Origin: Symbiodinium natans
Lineage: Eukaryota > Sar > Dinophyceae > Suessiales > Symbiodiniaceae
Assembly: GCA_905221605.1 (NCBI GenBank)
Contig: CAJNDS010002136.1
Coordinates: 212,501 to 276,500 of the forward strand
DNA: 64,000 nt
Direction: 5' to 3'
The number at the start of each line of letters is the position of its first letter. Positions within the stretch are counted from its first letter, which is position 1. Of the stretch, positions 20,488-30,534 are shown piece after piece. The notes under the pieces were generated by a model. That model ran no database searches. It was not told the origin of the DNA and saw only the letters and a list, made by a program, of their open reading frames with translations. The translations under genes and the position numbers were made by a program.

Positions 20488-20582
20488 TGCTACACCTGCA
20501 GCATCAGAGCCCCGAACACCCCAAAACCCAAACTGAAGCGTTGAAGTCCCGACGCCAGCAGCTTGAGGCTTTCAGATTCACG

Positions 20583-20673
20583 CCAGGATGGGCTATTCGG
20601 CTCCATAATCCCCAGAATCAACCTTATAAAGGGCCTTTTTAAGGGCTTAGAGGGTATAGTAGCCCATGCTGGA
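20583..20673. mobile_element. MITE-G
   Basis: CCAGGATGGGCTATTCGGCT...GTAGCCCATGCTGG with CTTATAAAGGGCCTTTTTAA inside. Confidence 0.6.
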
Positions 20674-20729
20674 GGAGGAATGAACCGCGTTAAGACCCCA
20701 TCAATGAGGTTCTCCTTCAACTTCGCTCT

Positions 20730-21255
20730 TCTGGATCGATCATGAAGTCAGAAAAGGACGGATAGAGAGAGAACTAGTTGAAAAGGACCCAGAACCGTCG
20801 GCTGAGGACAGACTGAAGACTTTAGGGCGCGTAAGGGCCTATCTTGCTGGAGGAAAGATGCGGCCGATCGAGCATGATAAGGGCTACAGGGCAGGCAGCC
20901 ACGAAAGGAAACTTGCCCCATCTGGCACCTCATCACTGTTCATCTACGCTCCCTGCTTGGAGATTGACGGCTATAACTTATTCGAATCTTGCTATGCTGA
21001 AGTCAAGCAGCTCGTGTGGAAAGCCAAGAGAAGTAAATGCCACGACAGGCACCAACCTCAAGACCCTTCATCCCACGTAGATGCAATCGAGAAGCTTCAT
21101 GTGATTCTTCATCACCTTTATTCCCTCGAGCATCTGCTCATTCTTCTTGTCAGTGTGCGAGCGGACTACACGTCTTTGCGCGACACCTGCTGGGCGGTTT
21201 AGGATCTAGAGCTTCGGGCAAGGCCCCGACCCTCAACCTACAAATCTCATGCGCT
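20730..21255. other. Unique DNA with a 114-codon plus frame
   Basis: Frame 20858-21202 reads YAPCLEIDGYNLFESCYAEV in its middle, which has some protein sense. It may be an exon or gene remnant. Confidence 0.35.
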
Positions 21256-21311
21256 AGGGTTTAGGGTTTAGGGTTTAGGGTTTAGGGTTTAGGGTTTAGG
21301 GTTTAGGGTTC
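21256..21311 (+). repeat. ITR
   Basis: Eight TTTAGGG units. Confidence 0.95.
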
Positions 21312-21450
21312 AGCAGCTCTGGGTCGAGCAATCTCTAGTAGAGCCGCTGTCTGGACTCTAGAAAAAAACCCACCCACCCAGAGAATCCCAAAACATTAAG
21401 ATATATAAAGTTCACATTTTTCCTCAGCAAGCCCTGTCCTCCAGCCTCAT

Positions 21451-22070
21451 TTATTCATTCTGCTCGTGTTCTTTGTCATTCTGCTTGGTTTCCATTCTGC
21501 TCGTATGCGTTTCTTTCTGCTTGTATTCATTCTGCTCGTATTCGTTCTTTTTCTGATCTGCTCGTCTCGTGTTCGTTCTCGTTCTGCTCGTATTCATTTT
21601 GCTCGTATTCGTTCTCTCTCTGCTCGATTTCAGTCCGCTCGTTTTCGTTGTTTTTCTTCTCGTATTCATTCTGTTCGTATTCGTTCTCTCTCTGCTCGAT
21701 TTCAGTCTACTCGTCTTCGTTCTCTCTCTGCTCGTAATCATTCTGCTCGTATTCGTTCTCTTTCTGCTCATATTCATTTTGCTCGTGTTCGTTCTCTCTC
21801 TGCTCGTATTCGTGCTCTTTCTACGCGTATTCGTTCTCTCTCTGCTCGATTTCAGTCCGCTGATTTTCGCTGTCTTTCTGCTCGTACTGAGTCTGCTCGT
21901 ACTCGTTCTCTTTCTGCTCGTATTCATTCTGCTCGTATTCGTCCTCTCTCTGCTCGATGTCAGTCTGCTGGTATTCGTTCTCTTTCTGCTCATATTCATT
22001 TTGCTCGTGTTCGTTCTCTTTCTGCTCGTATTCGTGCTCTTTCTGCGCGTACGTTCTCTTCCTTCGTGCT
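21451..22070. repeat. Minisatellite of TCTGCTCGTATTCGTTCTC
   Basis: 15-18 bp sub-units TCTGCTCGTATTCATT and CTGCTCGTATTCGTTCTC alternate for about 600 bp. All frames are open on both strands (for example EQKENEYEQ), as expected of a simple repeat. A coding role cannot be excluded. Confidence 0.85.
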
Positions 22071-22680
22071 CTTAGGGTTTGTCGTATGCCTCCCTTCGTG
22101 CTCGTAGGGTTTGTCGTATGTCGCTTCCCTTCGTGCTCGTCGGCTTTGTCGTATGTCCCTCCTCGTCTGCTTGCAGAGAACCCCAAAAATCAAGAAACTG
22201 AGCTTTTGTTTTTAGAGGTTTGTCGTATGTCCCCTCCCTTCGTGCTCATAGGGTTTGTCGTATGTCCCCTCCCTTCGTGCTCGTAGGGTTTGATGAGAGG
22301 TCTACAGGTTTGTCGTACGTCCCCTCCCTTTGTGTTCTTAGGGTTTGTCGTATGTCCCCTCCCTTCGTGCTCGTCGGCTTTGTCGTATGTCCCTTTTCTT
22401 CCGCTTGCAGAGAATCTGAAAACATTGAGAAATGTACGGGCTTATTTTAGAGGTTTGTCGTATGTCCCCTCCCTTCGTGCTCGTAGGGTTTGATGAGAGG
22501 TCTACAGGTTTGTCGCACGTTCTCTTCCTTCGTGCTCTTAGGGTTTGTCGTATGTCTCCCTTCGTGCTCGTGGGGTTTGTCATATGTCCCCTCCCTTCGT
22601 GCTCGTATGGTTTGATGAAAGGTCTACACATTCGTCACATGTCCCTCCCTTCGCGCTCTTAGGGTTTGTCGTATGACTAG
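22070..22680. repeat. 36-bp minisatellite containing one telomere-like AGGGTTT
   Basis: Units of CTTCGTGCTCGTAGGGTTTG followed by TCGTATGTCCCCTCC recur about 15 times, with longer super-units that include a TGATGAGAGGTCTACAGGTT segment. Confidence 0.85.
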
Positions 22681-22931
22681 ACGTTGGTCCGAATGGACCG
22701 AAAAAGTTAATGTTTTGACACGCTTCAAGCTGCCTGGCTTCCACATGGTTGCTTGCGAAGCCCTCATCCAGGTTTCCAACCCCCCCCCCCCCCTCGGAAG
22801 TTGCTTTTCCCCACCCCACCCTCGAACCACTCAAGATGAGAAAGACTAAAAAGGGGCTACCGCGCTCCGCCCCGCAAAGCCTTCATCTTGATCTGGCCCA
22901 GAACCAGGTTTTCAAGCCCAGAATGCAGAAG

Positions 22932-23033
22932 AGGGGGGGGGGTAGGGGGCAGGGGGTAGGGGGGGTGGTGGGGGGGGGGGGGGTGGGGGGGGGGGGGGGG
23001 GGGGGGGGGGGTGGGGGGGGGGGGGGGGGGGGG
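22932..23033. repeat. Poly-G tract, about 100 bp
   Basis: Nearly pure G with a few T/A/C interruptions. The length is probably unreliable in any assembly. Confidence 0.9.
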
Positions 23034-23470
23034 TTTCCCGTGGCCATTGGCAAATGCCACTTGCCAATGGCCACGGCTTCTTTGCCAATGGCCACGTTCC
23101 CCATTAAGGTTGGGGCCCAACCTTAATGGGGAACGTGGCCATTGGCAAAAAAGCCGTGGCCATTGGCAAAAAACCCGAAAAGTTGCCAATGGCCACGGCT
23201 TTTTTGCCAATGGCCACGTTCCCCATTAAGGTTGGGGGGGTATTTGTGCGAATTGGGTTTGAAAAACCCATTTTGGCGACCAACCTTAATGACATTGGTG
23301 GCCATTGGCAAAAAAGCCGTGGCCATTGGCAACTTTCCCGTGGCCATTGGCGAATTTGCCAATGGCCACGGCTTTTTTGCCAATGGCCACGGCTTTTTTG
23401 CCAATGGCCACGGTTTTTTTGCCAATGGCCACGGTTTTTTTGCCAATGGCCACGTTCCCCATTAAGGTTT
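23034..23470. repeat. 21-bp TTGCCAATGGCCACGGCTTT repeats in both orientations
   Basis: At least 12 copies, arranged as facing pairs, with GTTCCCCATTAAGGTTGGGG blocks. The centre at 23081-23149 is a perfect palindrome. Confidence 0.9.
23081..23149. repeat. Perfect 34-bp-arm palindrome
   Basis: Arms 23081-23114 and 23116-23149 are exact reverse complements around one base. Confidence 0.95.
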
Positions 23471-23490
23471 AAATTATTATATGAAAGAGA

Positions 23491-23595
23491 GAGTTTAAGG
23501 TTTAGGGTTTAGGGTTTTGGGGTTTAGGGTTTAGGGTTTAGGGTTTAGGGCCTAGGGTTTAGGGTTTAGGGCCTAGGGTTTAGGATTTAGGGTTC
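23491..23595 (+). repeat. ITR
   Basis: TTTAGGG units with two GGGCCTA variants. Confidence 0.9.
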
Positions 23596-23599
23596 ATCG

Positions 23600-23717
23600 G
23601 CGCGTATGGGAGGTTTCAGACTACGGGGGACCTCCTGGGTGTCTGGCGCGAGGCCGGTCTCGTGCACTGGGCTTCCAAAAGAGACTGCCATTCAACTTCG
23701 CAAGGCTTCGTTTTCCA
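23600..23717 (+). CDS. Possible exon island
   Basis: Two plus-strand frames are open; TTGDLLGVWREAGLVHWASK is the more protein-like and starts after GGTTTCAGAC. ITRs abut both ends. Confidence 0.3.
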
Positions 23718-23780
23718 GACCCTAAACCCTAAACCCTAAACCCTAAACCCTAAACCCTAAACCCTAAACCCTAAACCCTA
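23718..23780 (-). repeat. ITR
   Basis: Nine CCCTAAA units. Confidence 0.95.
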
Positions 23781-23783
23781 AAA

Positions 23784-23875
23784 GGATGGACCTTGAAACC
23801 CTCGGAAAAATATTCCTAGGTGTGGTCCTCTTAACCCCCAATCAGGGAAAACAGACAAAATGTCCCAAGGGCCTA
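23784..23875. mobile_element. Family J interspersed repeat
   Basis: CCCTCGGAAAAATATTCCTA, GTGGTCCTCTTAACCCCCAA and AAAATGTCCCAAGGGCCTAC. Confidence 0.45.
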
Positions 23876-23975
23876 CTGTAGGGGTCGGAATAGTTACTCA
23901 TGGTATTCCCATGTGTACTATCATAACCCCCAGGGCCCTGTTCTAATTATTAAGGCAACTATATTACCTAGTTTT
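23876..23975. mobile_element. MITE-C
   Basis: GTAGGGGTCGGAATAGTTAC then GGTATTCCCATG. The right half is poorly conserved. Confidence 0.45.
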
Positions 23976-23986
23976 GCATGACACTA

Positions 23987-24050
23987 AACTCTAAACCCTA
24001 AACCCTAAACCCTAAACCCTAAACCCTAAACCCTAAACCCTAAACCCTGA
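23987..24050 (-). repeat. ITR
   Basis: Nine CCCTAAA units, adjoining the exon at 24048-24115. Confidence 0.95.
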
Positions 24051-24115
24051 ATGGCGTGGCCTTCGTCTTCACTGGATGAGGCTTCAGCCCAGCGAGCCAT
24101 CTTCCTGCGGCTCAT
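24048..24115 (-). CDS. N-terminal exon with ATG, acidic Ser tail
   Basis: Starts at ATG (24115) and reads MSRRKMARWAEASSSEDEGH then AIQ on the minus strand, running into the ITR at 23987-24050. A MITE-E lies directly upstream. Confidence 0.45.
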
Positions 24116-24121
24116 CGACTT

Positions 24122-24295
24122 GGTAGCCCAGTAGCCATAGCATGATAAGGGCACCCTTTCTTGGGTTTAGGGTTGAGGGTTTAGGGTTTAGGGCTTAGGG
24201 TTTAGGGTCTAGGGTTTTGGGTGATAAGGGGAGGTTACTTTACTTTATAAGGGAACCTCGAAGCAACAAAGGGACAAGGGCACCAAGTCGAAGTG
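24122..24295. mobile_element. MITE-E split by an ITR
   Basis: Left half AGCCCAGTAGCCATAGCATG...GGGCACCCTTTCTTGGG, then telomere-like units (24163-24222), then right half TTTATAAGGGAACCTCGAAG. The ITR sits in the element's middle. Confidence 0.55.
24163..24222 (+). repeat. ITR inside a MITE-E
   Basis: TTTAGGG-type units between the element's two halves. Confidence 0.85.
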
Positions 24296-24343
24296 GACGT
24301 GAGTCTGATGGTAAAACTTCAGAGATAGAAAATAACCTTTGAA

Positions 24344-24461
24344 CCCAGTGAGCCCAGTGAACCCTAAACCCTGAACCCTGAACCCTAAACCCTAAACCCT
24401 GAACCCAGTGAGCCCAGTGAGCCCAGTGAGCCCAGTGAGCCCAGTGAGCCCAGTGAGCCCC
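24344..24461. repeat. ITR within a CCCAGTGAG minisatellite
   Basis: CCCTAAA/CCCTGAA units (24358-24402) are flanked by 20 identical bases (GAACCCAGTGAGCCCAGTGA). The right side expands into six further CCCAGTGAG units. Confidence 0.8.
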
Positions 24462-24515
24462 CTTCCATCGCTCCTGGGCGCGGCCGCTGCGGCCACGGGC
24501 TTCTCCTGCTCTTGG
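24455..24515 (-). CDS. Possible exon island
   Basis: Minus-strand frame PQEQEKPVAAAAAPRSDGRG lies between the CCCAGTGAG minisatellite and an ITR. Low complexity, tentative. Confidence 0.3.
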
Positions 24516-24519
24516 GGCA

Positions 24520-24652
24520 GTTTAGGGTTTATAGGGTTTATAGGGCTTATAGGGTTTATAGGGTTTACAGGGTTTAGGGTTTAGGGTTTAAGGTTTAGGG
24601 TTTAGGGTTTAGGGGTTTAGGGTTTAGGGATGTTTAGGGTTTAGGGGTGCAG
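24520..24652 (+). repeat. ITR, nonamer and heptamer mixed
   Basis: TTTATAGGG units, then TTTAGGG units. Confidence 0.9.
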
Positions 24653-24656
24653 CTTC

Positions 24657-24728
24657 ACGCAGCTCCAGGTTTCTGCTGTGGTACGGGTCTCTCGCGTGCC
24701 CTTGAAGGATGGCTTAGGCAGGTTCAGA
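24657..24728 (-). CDS. Possible exon island
   Basis: Minus-strand frame PKPSFKGTRETRTTAETWSC then VKLH between ITRs at 24520-24652 and 24733-24808. Confidence 0.35.
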
Positions 24729-24732
24729 ATCT

Positions 24733-24808
24733 TAGGGTTTAGGGTTTAGGGTTTAGGGTTTAGGGTTTAGGGTCCAGGGTTTAGGGTTTAGGGTTGAGGG
24801 TTTAGGGT
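24733..24808 (+). repeat. ITR
   Basis: About ten TTTAGGG units. Confidence 0.9.
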
Positions 24809-25104
24809 CTGACCTTCGTATGCACTCCTTTTGCTGCCCTCTCATTCAAGGCAGGGCTGCCTCCCAAAAAAACTACCAGCAAAAGCTGGATGCAACCCCT
24901 TAAAGCCTCCTGTGCTACTGCAGGTTTCCAGGGCTCAGGGGGCAAGTTAGGGTCTGGCTTGCAGAGGAACCAAACCCCAAATCCCTGTTTCCTCCCCCTT
25001 CCCTCAGCCCGCAGGCAGCGCCATAATGTAGGGGCCTGAATGATACGAATAGGGTTTTGGGGGTTATCATCGCAAAATGACAAACTGACCATCAGGGAAC
25101 AACC

Positions 25105-25190
25105 AGCCCACCTCCTCCTCGGAATCGGAGTCCGAGTCGGAGTCCGAGGACGAGGAGTCACCGCCCCAAAACCTCGGAGGAGTTGAAATT
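25105..25190 (+). CDS. Acidic Ser/Glu-rich exon island
   Basis: Plus-strand frame TSSSESESESESEDEESPPQ then NLGGVEIR. A perfect S/E alternation suggests a phosphorylatable acidic tract. An ITR follows at 25208. Confidence 0.4.
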
Positions 25191-25239
25191 AGGATTGGAG
25201 ACTTTGTAAACCCTAAACCCTAAACCCTAAACCCTAAGG

Positions 25240-26097
25240 TTTTGGTCTTTGATGCGAGCTGCAGGGGTTTTTACACGCTTCGCCTTGGGAGGGCTTCGAC
25301 TTCAGGGGCACTCAGCAGGCTCCGAAGGTTCGTAGGGTTCTTAGGACTCGGACGTAGGGGCACTCGCCAGGTTGCATCGATTGATATGAGTGCCGTATAC
25401 TTTGCAACCTTTCAATGTACATCCTTGAAGCCTGCCATGAAGTCCCTCTCCCGGAGCTGCACAGATTTAAGGCTGAAAGAGGGGCTTGTTGCCCGCCATG
25501 ATTGCACCTGCGGAGGTGGAAGCAAGCGAGGGACGTCCTTAGCATACAGACTGCAGCAGCGCTACCAGTCTCCCGAGGTTGCCCGAAAACGGAGGTGCTG
25601 GCCCGTACCCACGGGCTTGTACTGGGTTTGTTTTAAGAGAGACTTGCGAGGGGGGGGGGGGGGGGGGGGGGGGGGGGAGTGAACGGGAAATGTGAGGTTC
25701 AGGATTGCGATCGGTTTAGGGCAGGACACATGGATTGGTCCGCTCAGTGCAAACTTTGGCAATGTACGGAGTTGACTTAAACCTTCAACTTGAGAACCCG
25801 TCTATGGATCCTAAACCCGGACCCCTTTGAGCCCTAAAGTCAGGCATCTTACCAACTTCCGCCGGCCTGAGCCCCCCAGCTAAAGGTTTTCCCTGAAAGC
25901 ATGAAGCCCCCCTCATAGCTTGGGTGTGGGGCTTAAGGCCAGGGTTTAGGGCTCATGGGGCTCGGGGTTGGTAGGGTTTGAGGCTCCCGGTAGGGTTTAG
26001 GGCTTTAAGTTGGTTGCTCTTCCCGTGAGGGAAGGAAGCTCCCAAGACCATCCATACCCTGTCGCACCTTCATCCCGCTGTTGCAACTACCCAGACC
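25240..26097. other. Unique DNA with a weak plus frame
   Basis: A plus frame from 25242 runs to the poly-G tract (25650). From 25680 to 26097 I see only scattered telomere-like words. Confidence 0.3.
25650..25677. repeat. Poly-G run of 28
   Basis: Uninterrupted G. Confidence 0.95.
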
Positions 26098-26202
26098 ACT
26101 GGGAGGATCCAAACAGTAGATCCCCTTGAGGGTTCCTAAGAATGACTCAATACTTGTGTAGGGTACTATTTGGGGGTTCTACTTTTTGGATCCTCCCGTA
26201 AT
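26098..26202. mobile_element. MITE-I
   Basis: CTGGGAGGATCCAAACAGTA...TACTTTTTGGATCCTCCC are inverted. The middle has TTCCTAAGAATGACTCAATA. Confidence 0.6.
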
Positions 26203-26459
26203 GAATCGCATGGTGGGTTCGGACCTCGAGAAGAGCCTCTTGATTTGAAGGCAAGATGCCACTGGCTGACTCTACCTGGGCTCAAAGGGAAGTTCCATGG
26301 TCCGTAAACATGGGCCCTTAAAAGGGGACCCCCTTATTACCCTGAGACCCCATACTTCAGACTCCTTTAAAGAGGGTAACGGGCCATATTAAGGGCACCA
26401 TGCAACTACCCTTAGAACTGCCGGTCATCCGATCTTTGTCTCCTAAAATCCAACCCATA

Positions 26460-26523
26460 CACCCTAAACCTAAACCTAAACCCTAAACCCTAAACCCTAA
26501 ACCCTAAACCCTAAACCCTAAAC
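26460..26523 (-). repeat. ITR
   Basis: CCCTAAA units with two short CCTAAA units. Confidence 0.9.
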
Positions 26524-26799
26524 TGCAACCTTGGGGTCCGCTGGCTCTTTGCAACTTTCAGTGCCTAGGCGCATCCCAGGCTAGGGGTGCTAGCTCCGGG
26601 CCCACGCTGTAGCCAAAAATCTGCCCATGAACTACCCCGAGATTCCCATTAGTAACCCCCCATATCGACCCTAGCCCCTACAACCTGAAGCTCAAAACCC
26701 TAAACCCTAAACCCTAAACCCTAAACCCTAAACCCAAAAACCAGCCTCTTGAGCCGCACTTGCGGAAGCCCTTACCACCCCCCCTTCCCCCGCCACCCT

Positions 26800-26888
26800 A
26801 GGGTTTAGGGTTTAGGGTATAGGGTTTAGGGTTTCTAGGGTTTAGGGTTTCTAGGGTTCAGGGTTCAGGGTTTAGGGTTTAGGGTTTC
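26800..26888 (+). repeat. ITR before an exon island
   Basis: TTTAGGG with two TTTCTAGGG variants; it ends in TTTCCCCTAG, a candidate acceptor. Confidence 0.9.
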
Positions 26889-27010
26889 CCCTAGCCAAGA
26901 GCAAGACGAGCAGCTGCAGTGGCTGCTGCGCCGCGCTCGAAAGTTTCGAATCCGGGGTGCCGCGCTGGGCGTGGGAGCTGCGAGCGGTCGGTGGCTCTTG
27001 GGAGGGTCTT
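26888..27010 (+). CDS. Exon island after TTTCCCCTAG acceptor
   Basis: It directly follows an ITR ending in a pyrimidine tract and TAG. Two frames are open: SQEQDEQLQWLLRRARKFRI with a later TGA at 27008, and one reading CAALESFESGVPRWAWELRA that continues to about 27040. I cannot decide between them. Confidence 0.4.
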
Positions 27011-27045
27011 GAGCCAAAGCTGCCAAAGATAGCCGAATTCTTGCT

Positions 27046-27245
27046 GTTAAGGGGGGAAAAAGGCGGGACCCCTTAGAAGGGACCCCTTATCATCTTTTTC
27101 CCCTAAACCCTAAACCCTAAACCCTAAACCATAAACCCTAAACCCTAAACCCTAAACCCTAAACCTATCTTCCCCAATATATACCTACCCTATGTAACCC
27201 CTATAAGGTCCCTTAAACGGGTCCCTTCTTTAGTCCCTTGATGAT
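27046..27245. mobile_element. MITE-H-like split by an ITR
   Basis: Left GTTAAGGGGGGAAAAAGGCG, then CCCTAAA units (27103-27165), then GGGTCCCTTCTTTAGTCCCT. The array lies inside the element. Confidence 0.45.
27103..27165 (-). repeat. ITR inside a MITE-H-like element
   Basis: Nine CCCTAAA units. Confidence 0.9.
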
Positions 27246-27482
27246 GGGGTCTTGTTTGATGCCATGATGGGGGCTTCTAGCATATAACCGTAGGCTCCGT
27301 ACCTCTCTGATAATCATGGGTCATCTTCCGGCCCAGCATCCGCCCAAGGCAGGGTTTGCAAACCAAAGCTAGGGTTTAGGGTTTAGGGGTTTACGGCATC
27401 GTAAACCCCGCACATCCCATACCGCGGCAACAACCAATCAGCTTTAACCTTGCACACCCCCAAGCTCACGCCAGGCGATCCC

Positions 27483-27542
27483 TACCCCCCCCTACCCCCC
27501 CCGACCCCCCCCTACCCCCCCTAACCCCCCCCTAACCCCCCG
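27483..27542. repeat. C-rich 10-bp repeat
   Basis: CCTACCCCCC / CCTAACCCCC units. Confidence 0.85.
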
Positions 27543-27654
27543 CAAAGTTTCCCAAGGCTATCAGAAGCAACTCGCCTTACGGTAAGAAAAGCACGAGCCC
27601 AAGCTTCGCAACGTGAGAAAGCCTTGCAGGCCTAAGAAGGGCTTCGCGAAACCA

Positions 27655-27703
27655 AACCCCTAAACCCAAAACCTTAAACCCTAAACCCTAAACCCTAAAC
27701 CCA
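27655..27703 (-). repeat. ITR
   Basis: CCCTAAA units following the stop of the exon at 27710-27757. Confidence 0.85.
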
Positions 27704-27709
27704 TTGCTT

Positions 27710-27757
27710 TCATGTGAGCAGGTTGTCGGCCTCCATCTCCTTCACCAACTTCTTCAC
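27710..27757 (-). CDS. Short terminal exon
   Basis: After the acceptor ACTGAGACAG the minus strand reads VKKLVKEMEADNLLT and TGA. The segment is charged and helical. An ITR at 27655-27703 follows the stop. Confidence 0.45.
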   Translation of the reverse strand: MKKLVKEMEADNLLT

Positions 27758-27839
27758 CTGTCTCAGTTTTCATCAAGGTGGGCAAACCGCAGATGACTGC
27801 TTGGGACTCAAAAACCTGAGAAATCAAGGCCCCCATCTC

Positions 27840-29625
27840 AGTGATCGCACACCGATGTGTCATATTCGTCCATGAACCTCAAATTGCTCATGCTGCTGTG
27901 TCCCGGCGAGTTTTGACACAAAAGCTGCCACGCAAAGCAACCCTGCAACACGGCGCACGGAGACCTTGTGGCCCCTTGTGGCGCATGGAATAGGGGCCCA
28001 CATCTCCAGGATCGTGAGTGTGGGCCCGGGGGTTTGCATGCGCAGGAAAGGCCACTCAGGATATCTGCATTTTCTACTGATTTTCTTGCTGCAGCATCAG
28101 CCTGAAATTGTTCATGTTGCTCTGTCCCGGCGTTTTGACACAGAAGCTGCCACGCAAAGCAACCCTGCAACACGGCGCACGGAGACCTTGTGGCCCCTTG
28201 TGGCGCATGGAATAGGGGCCCACATCTCCAGGATCGTGAGTGTGGGCCCGGGGGTTTGCATGCGCAGGAAAGGCCACTCAGGATATCTGCATTTTCTACT
28301 GATTTTCTTGCTGCAGCATCAACCTGAAATTGTTCATGCTGCTCTGTCCCGGCGATTTTGACACAGAAGCTGCCGCGCAAAGCAACCCTGCAACACGGCG
28401 CACGGAGACCTTGTGGCCCCTTGTGGCGCATGGAATAGGGGCCCACATCTCCAGGATCGTGAGTGTGGGCCCGGGGGTTTGCATGCGCAGGAAAGGCCAC
28501 TAAGGATATCGGCATTTTGTACTGATGTACCTGCTGCAGCATCAGCCTGAAATTGTTCATGCTGCTCTGTCCCGGCGATTTTGACACAGAAGCTGCCACG
28601 CAAAGCAACCCTGCAACACGGCGCACGGAGACCTTGTGGCCCCTTGTGGCGCATGGAATAGGGGCCCACATCTCCAGGATCGTGAGTGTGGGCCCGGGGG
28701 TTTGCATGCGCAGGAAAGGCCACTCAGGATATCTGCATTTTCTACTGATTTTCTTGCTGCAGCATCAGCCTGAAATTGTTCATGTTGCTCTGTCCCGGCG
28801 TTTTGACACAGAAGCTGCCACGCAAAGCAACCCTGCAACACGGCGCACGGAGACCTTGTGGCCCCTTGTGGCGCATGGAATAGGGGCCCACATCTCCAGG
28901 ATCGTGAGTGTGGGCCCGGGGGTTTGCATGCGCAGGAAAGGCCACTCAGGATATCTGCATTTTCTACTGATTTTCTTGCTGCAGCATCAACCTGAAATTG
29001 TTCATGCTGCTCTGTCCCGGCGATTTTGACACAGAAGCTGCCGCGCAAAGCAACCCTGCAACACGGCGCACGGAGACCTTGTGGCCCCTTGTGGCGCATG
29101 GAATAGGGGCCCACATCTCCAGGATCGTGAGTGTGGGCCCGGGGGTTTGCATGCGCAGGAAAGGCCACTCAGGATATCTGCATTTTCTACTGATTTTCTT
29201 GCTGCAGCATCAGCCTGAAATTGTTCATGTTGCTCTGTCCCGGCGATTTTGACACAGAAGCTGCCACGCAAAGCAACCCTGCAACACGGCGCACGGAGAC
29301 CTTGTGGCCCCTTGTGGCGCATGGAATAGGGGCCCACATCTCCAGGATCGTGAGTGTGGGCCCGGGGGTTTGCATGCGCAGGAAAGGCCACTCAGGATAT
29401 CTGCAGTTTCTACTGATTTACTTGCTGCAGCATCAGCCTGAAATTGTTCATGCTGCTCTGTCCCGGCGATTCTGACACAGAAGCTGCCACGCAAAGCAAC
29501 CCTGCAACACGGCGCACGGAGACCTTGTGACCCCTTGTGGCGCATGGAATAGGGGCCCACATCTCCAGGATCGTGAGTGTGGGCCCGGGGGTTTGCATGC
29601 GCAGAGAAAGGCACTGAGGATGTCC
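27840..29625. repeat. 222/223-bp satellite, eight copies
   Basis: The word GTTTGCATGCGCAGG begins at 28032, 28254, 28477, 28700, 28922, 29145, 29368 and 29591. Spacings are 222 or 223, so any reading frame shifts between copies. Every third copy is more alike (period 668). Open frames on both strands are a by-product. No ITR interrupts it. Confidence 0.95.
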
Positions 29626-29884
29626 AAAGCATGTCAGGGGCGAGCAACGCAATGGCAGCACACGAACAATGCTGGAATAACGGATTTCCAGACACACCTG
29701 CGCAGGAGGGAATCAGGTTGGGGTTAGGGCTGAGGGTTTAGGATTTAGGGTAAAAGTGAACTCAACAAGGGTTGGAGATCTGTTGAGGAGCTTGCCAGGG
29801 CGTGATGCGCACACGCCTCGTCCGCAGCACCGGTGTTCGCCACGTCCACAATGCGGGCACAGAAGCTCTTCCTCCGGCATGAAT

Positions 29885-29994
29885 TGGCATGCTCCCCTTG
29901 TGCGAACAGTCCTTCATAGGGATTATAGTGCCCGATATTATGATCCCTATTAAGGACTCTACTAAGGACTGCTAGTAAAACGGGGAACATCCCA
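29885..29994. mobile_element. MITE-A
   Basis: TGGCATGCTCCCC...CGGGGAACATCCCA. Flanks CGGCATGAAT and AAGCATGAGC share GCATGA in register. Confidence 0.65.
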
Positions 29995-30177
29995 AAGCAT
30001 GAGCCCTAAACCCCCAAGAGCTGGCACCAAGCTTTCCTAACACCAGCACGCGCGAGGTCTTCATGATGCAAATACGAGGGATAAGAGTGAAGATGTTCTC
30101 TCTCTGTATCTCTTCTTCCGCCGTGCCTGCGGGCCTGCGGGACTAGGGAAAAGAACCCTAGTCCTCTCACGCGAACG

Positions 30178-30307
30178 TCTCTCCCTCCCTCCCTCCCTCC
30201 CTTTCCCTCCCTCTCTCTCTCTCTCTCCCTCCTTCTCCCTCCCTCTCTCTCTCTCCCTCCCTCTCTTCTTCCCTCCCTCCCTCCCTCTCCCTCCCTCCCT
30301 CCCTCCC

Positions 30308-30352
<45 letters not shown>
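30178..30352. repeat. CCCT/CT microsatellite
   Basis: CCCTCCCT tracts followed by a long CTCTCT run. Confidence 0.95.
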
Positions 30353-30355
<3 letters not shown>

Positions 30356-30439
30356 AACGAGTCAGCTCGGGAGGCATTGCCGGAGCTCAACTTCTTTTTG
30401 GCTCACGGTCACACATGCCATGGGGGGAAACAGGCGCTA

Positions 30440-30493
30440 CAGGGTTTAGGGTTTAGGGTTTAGGGTTTAGGGTTTAGGGTTTAGGGTTTAGGG
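30440..30493 (+). repeat. ITR
   Basis: Seven TTTAGGG units. Confidence 0.95.
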
Positions 30494-30534
30494 CACCCAA
30501 GCTACCGAACTGGCCATGCACGAGCAGTCTGGCC

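Noticed and set aside
21451-22680. CRISPR-like array
   Set aside because: Units have no constant repeat plus unique spacers; this is a minisatellite in a eukaryotic context.
22857-23210. Poly-Pro/Gly open frames
   Set aside because: They are translations of a poly-G tract and palindromic repeats, with no independent coding sense.
27838-28707. 289-codon minus-strand open frame and related plus frames in the 28-29 kb region
   Set aside because: They run through a 222/223-bp satellite whose period shifts frame between copies, and both strands are open at once; a by-product of the repeat.
30006-30390. Arg/Glu-rich open frames
   Set aside because: They arise from the CCCT/CT microsatellite.
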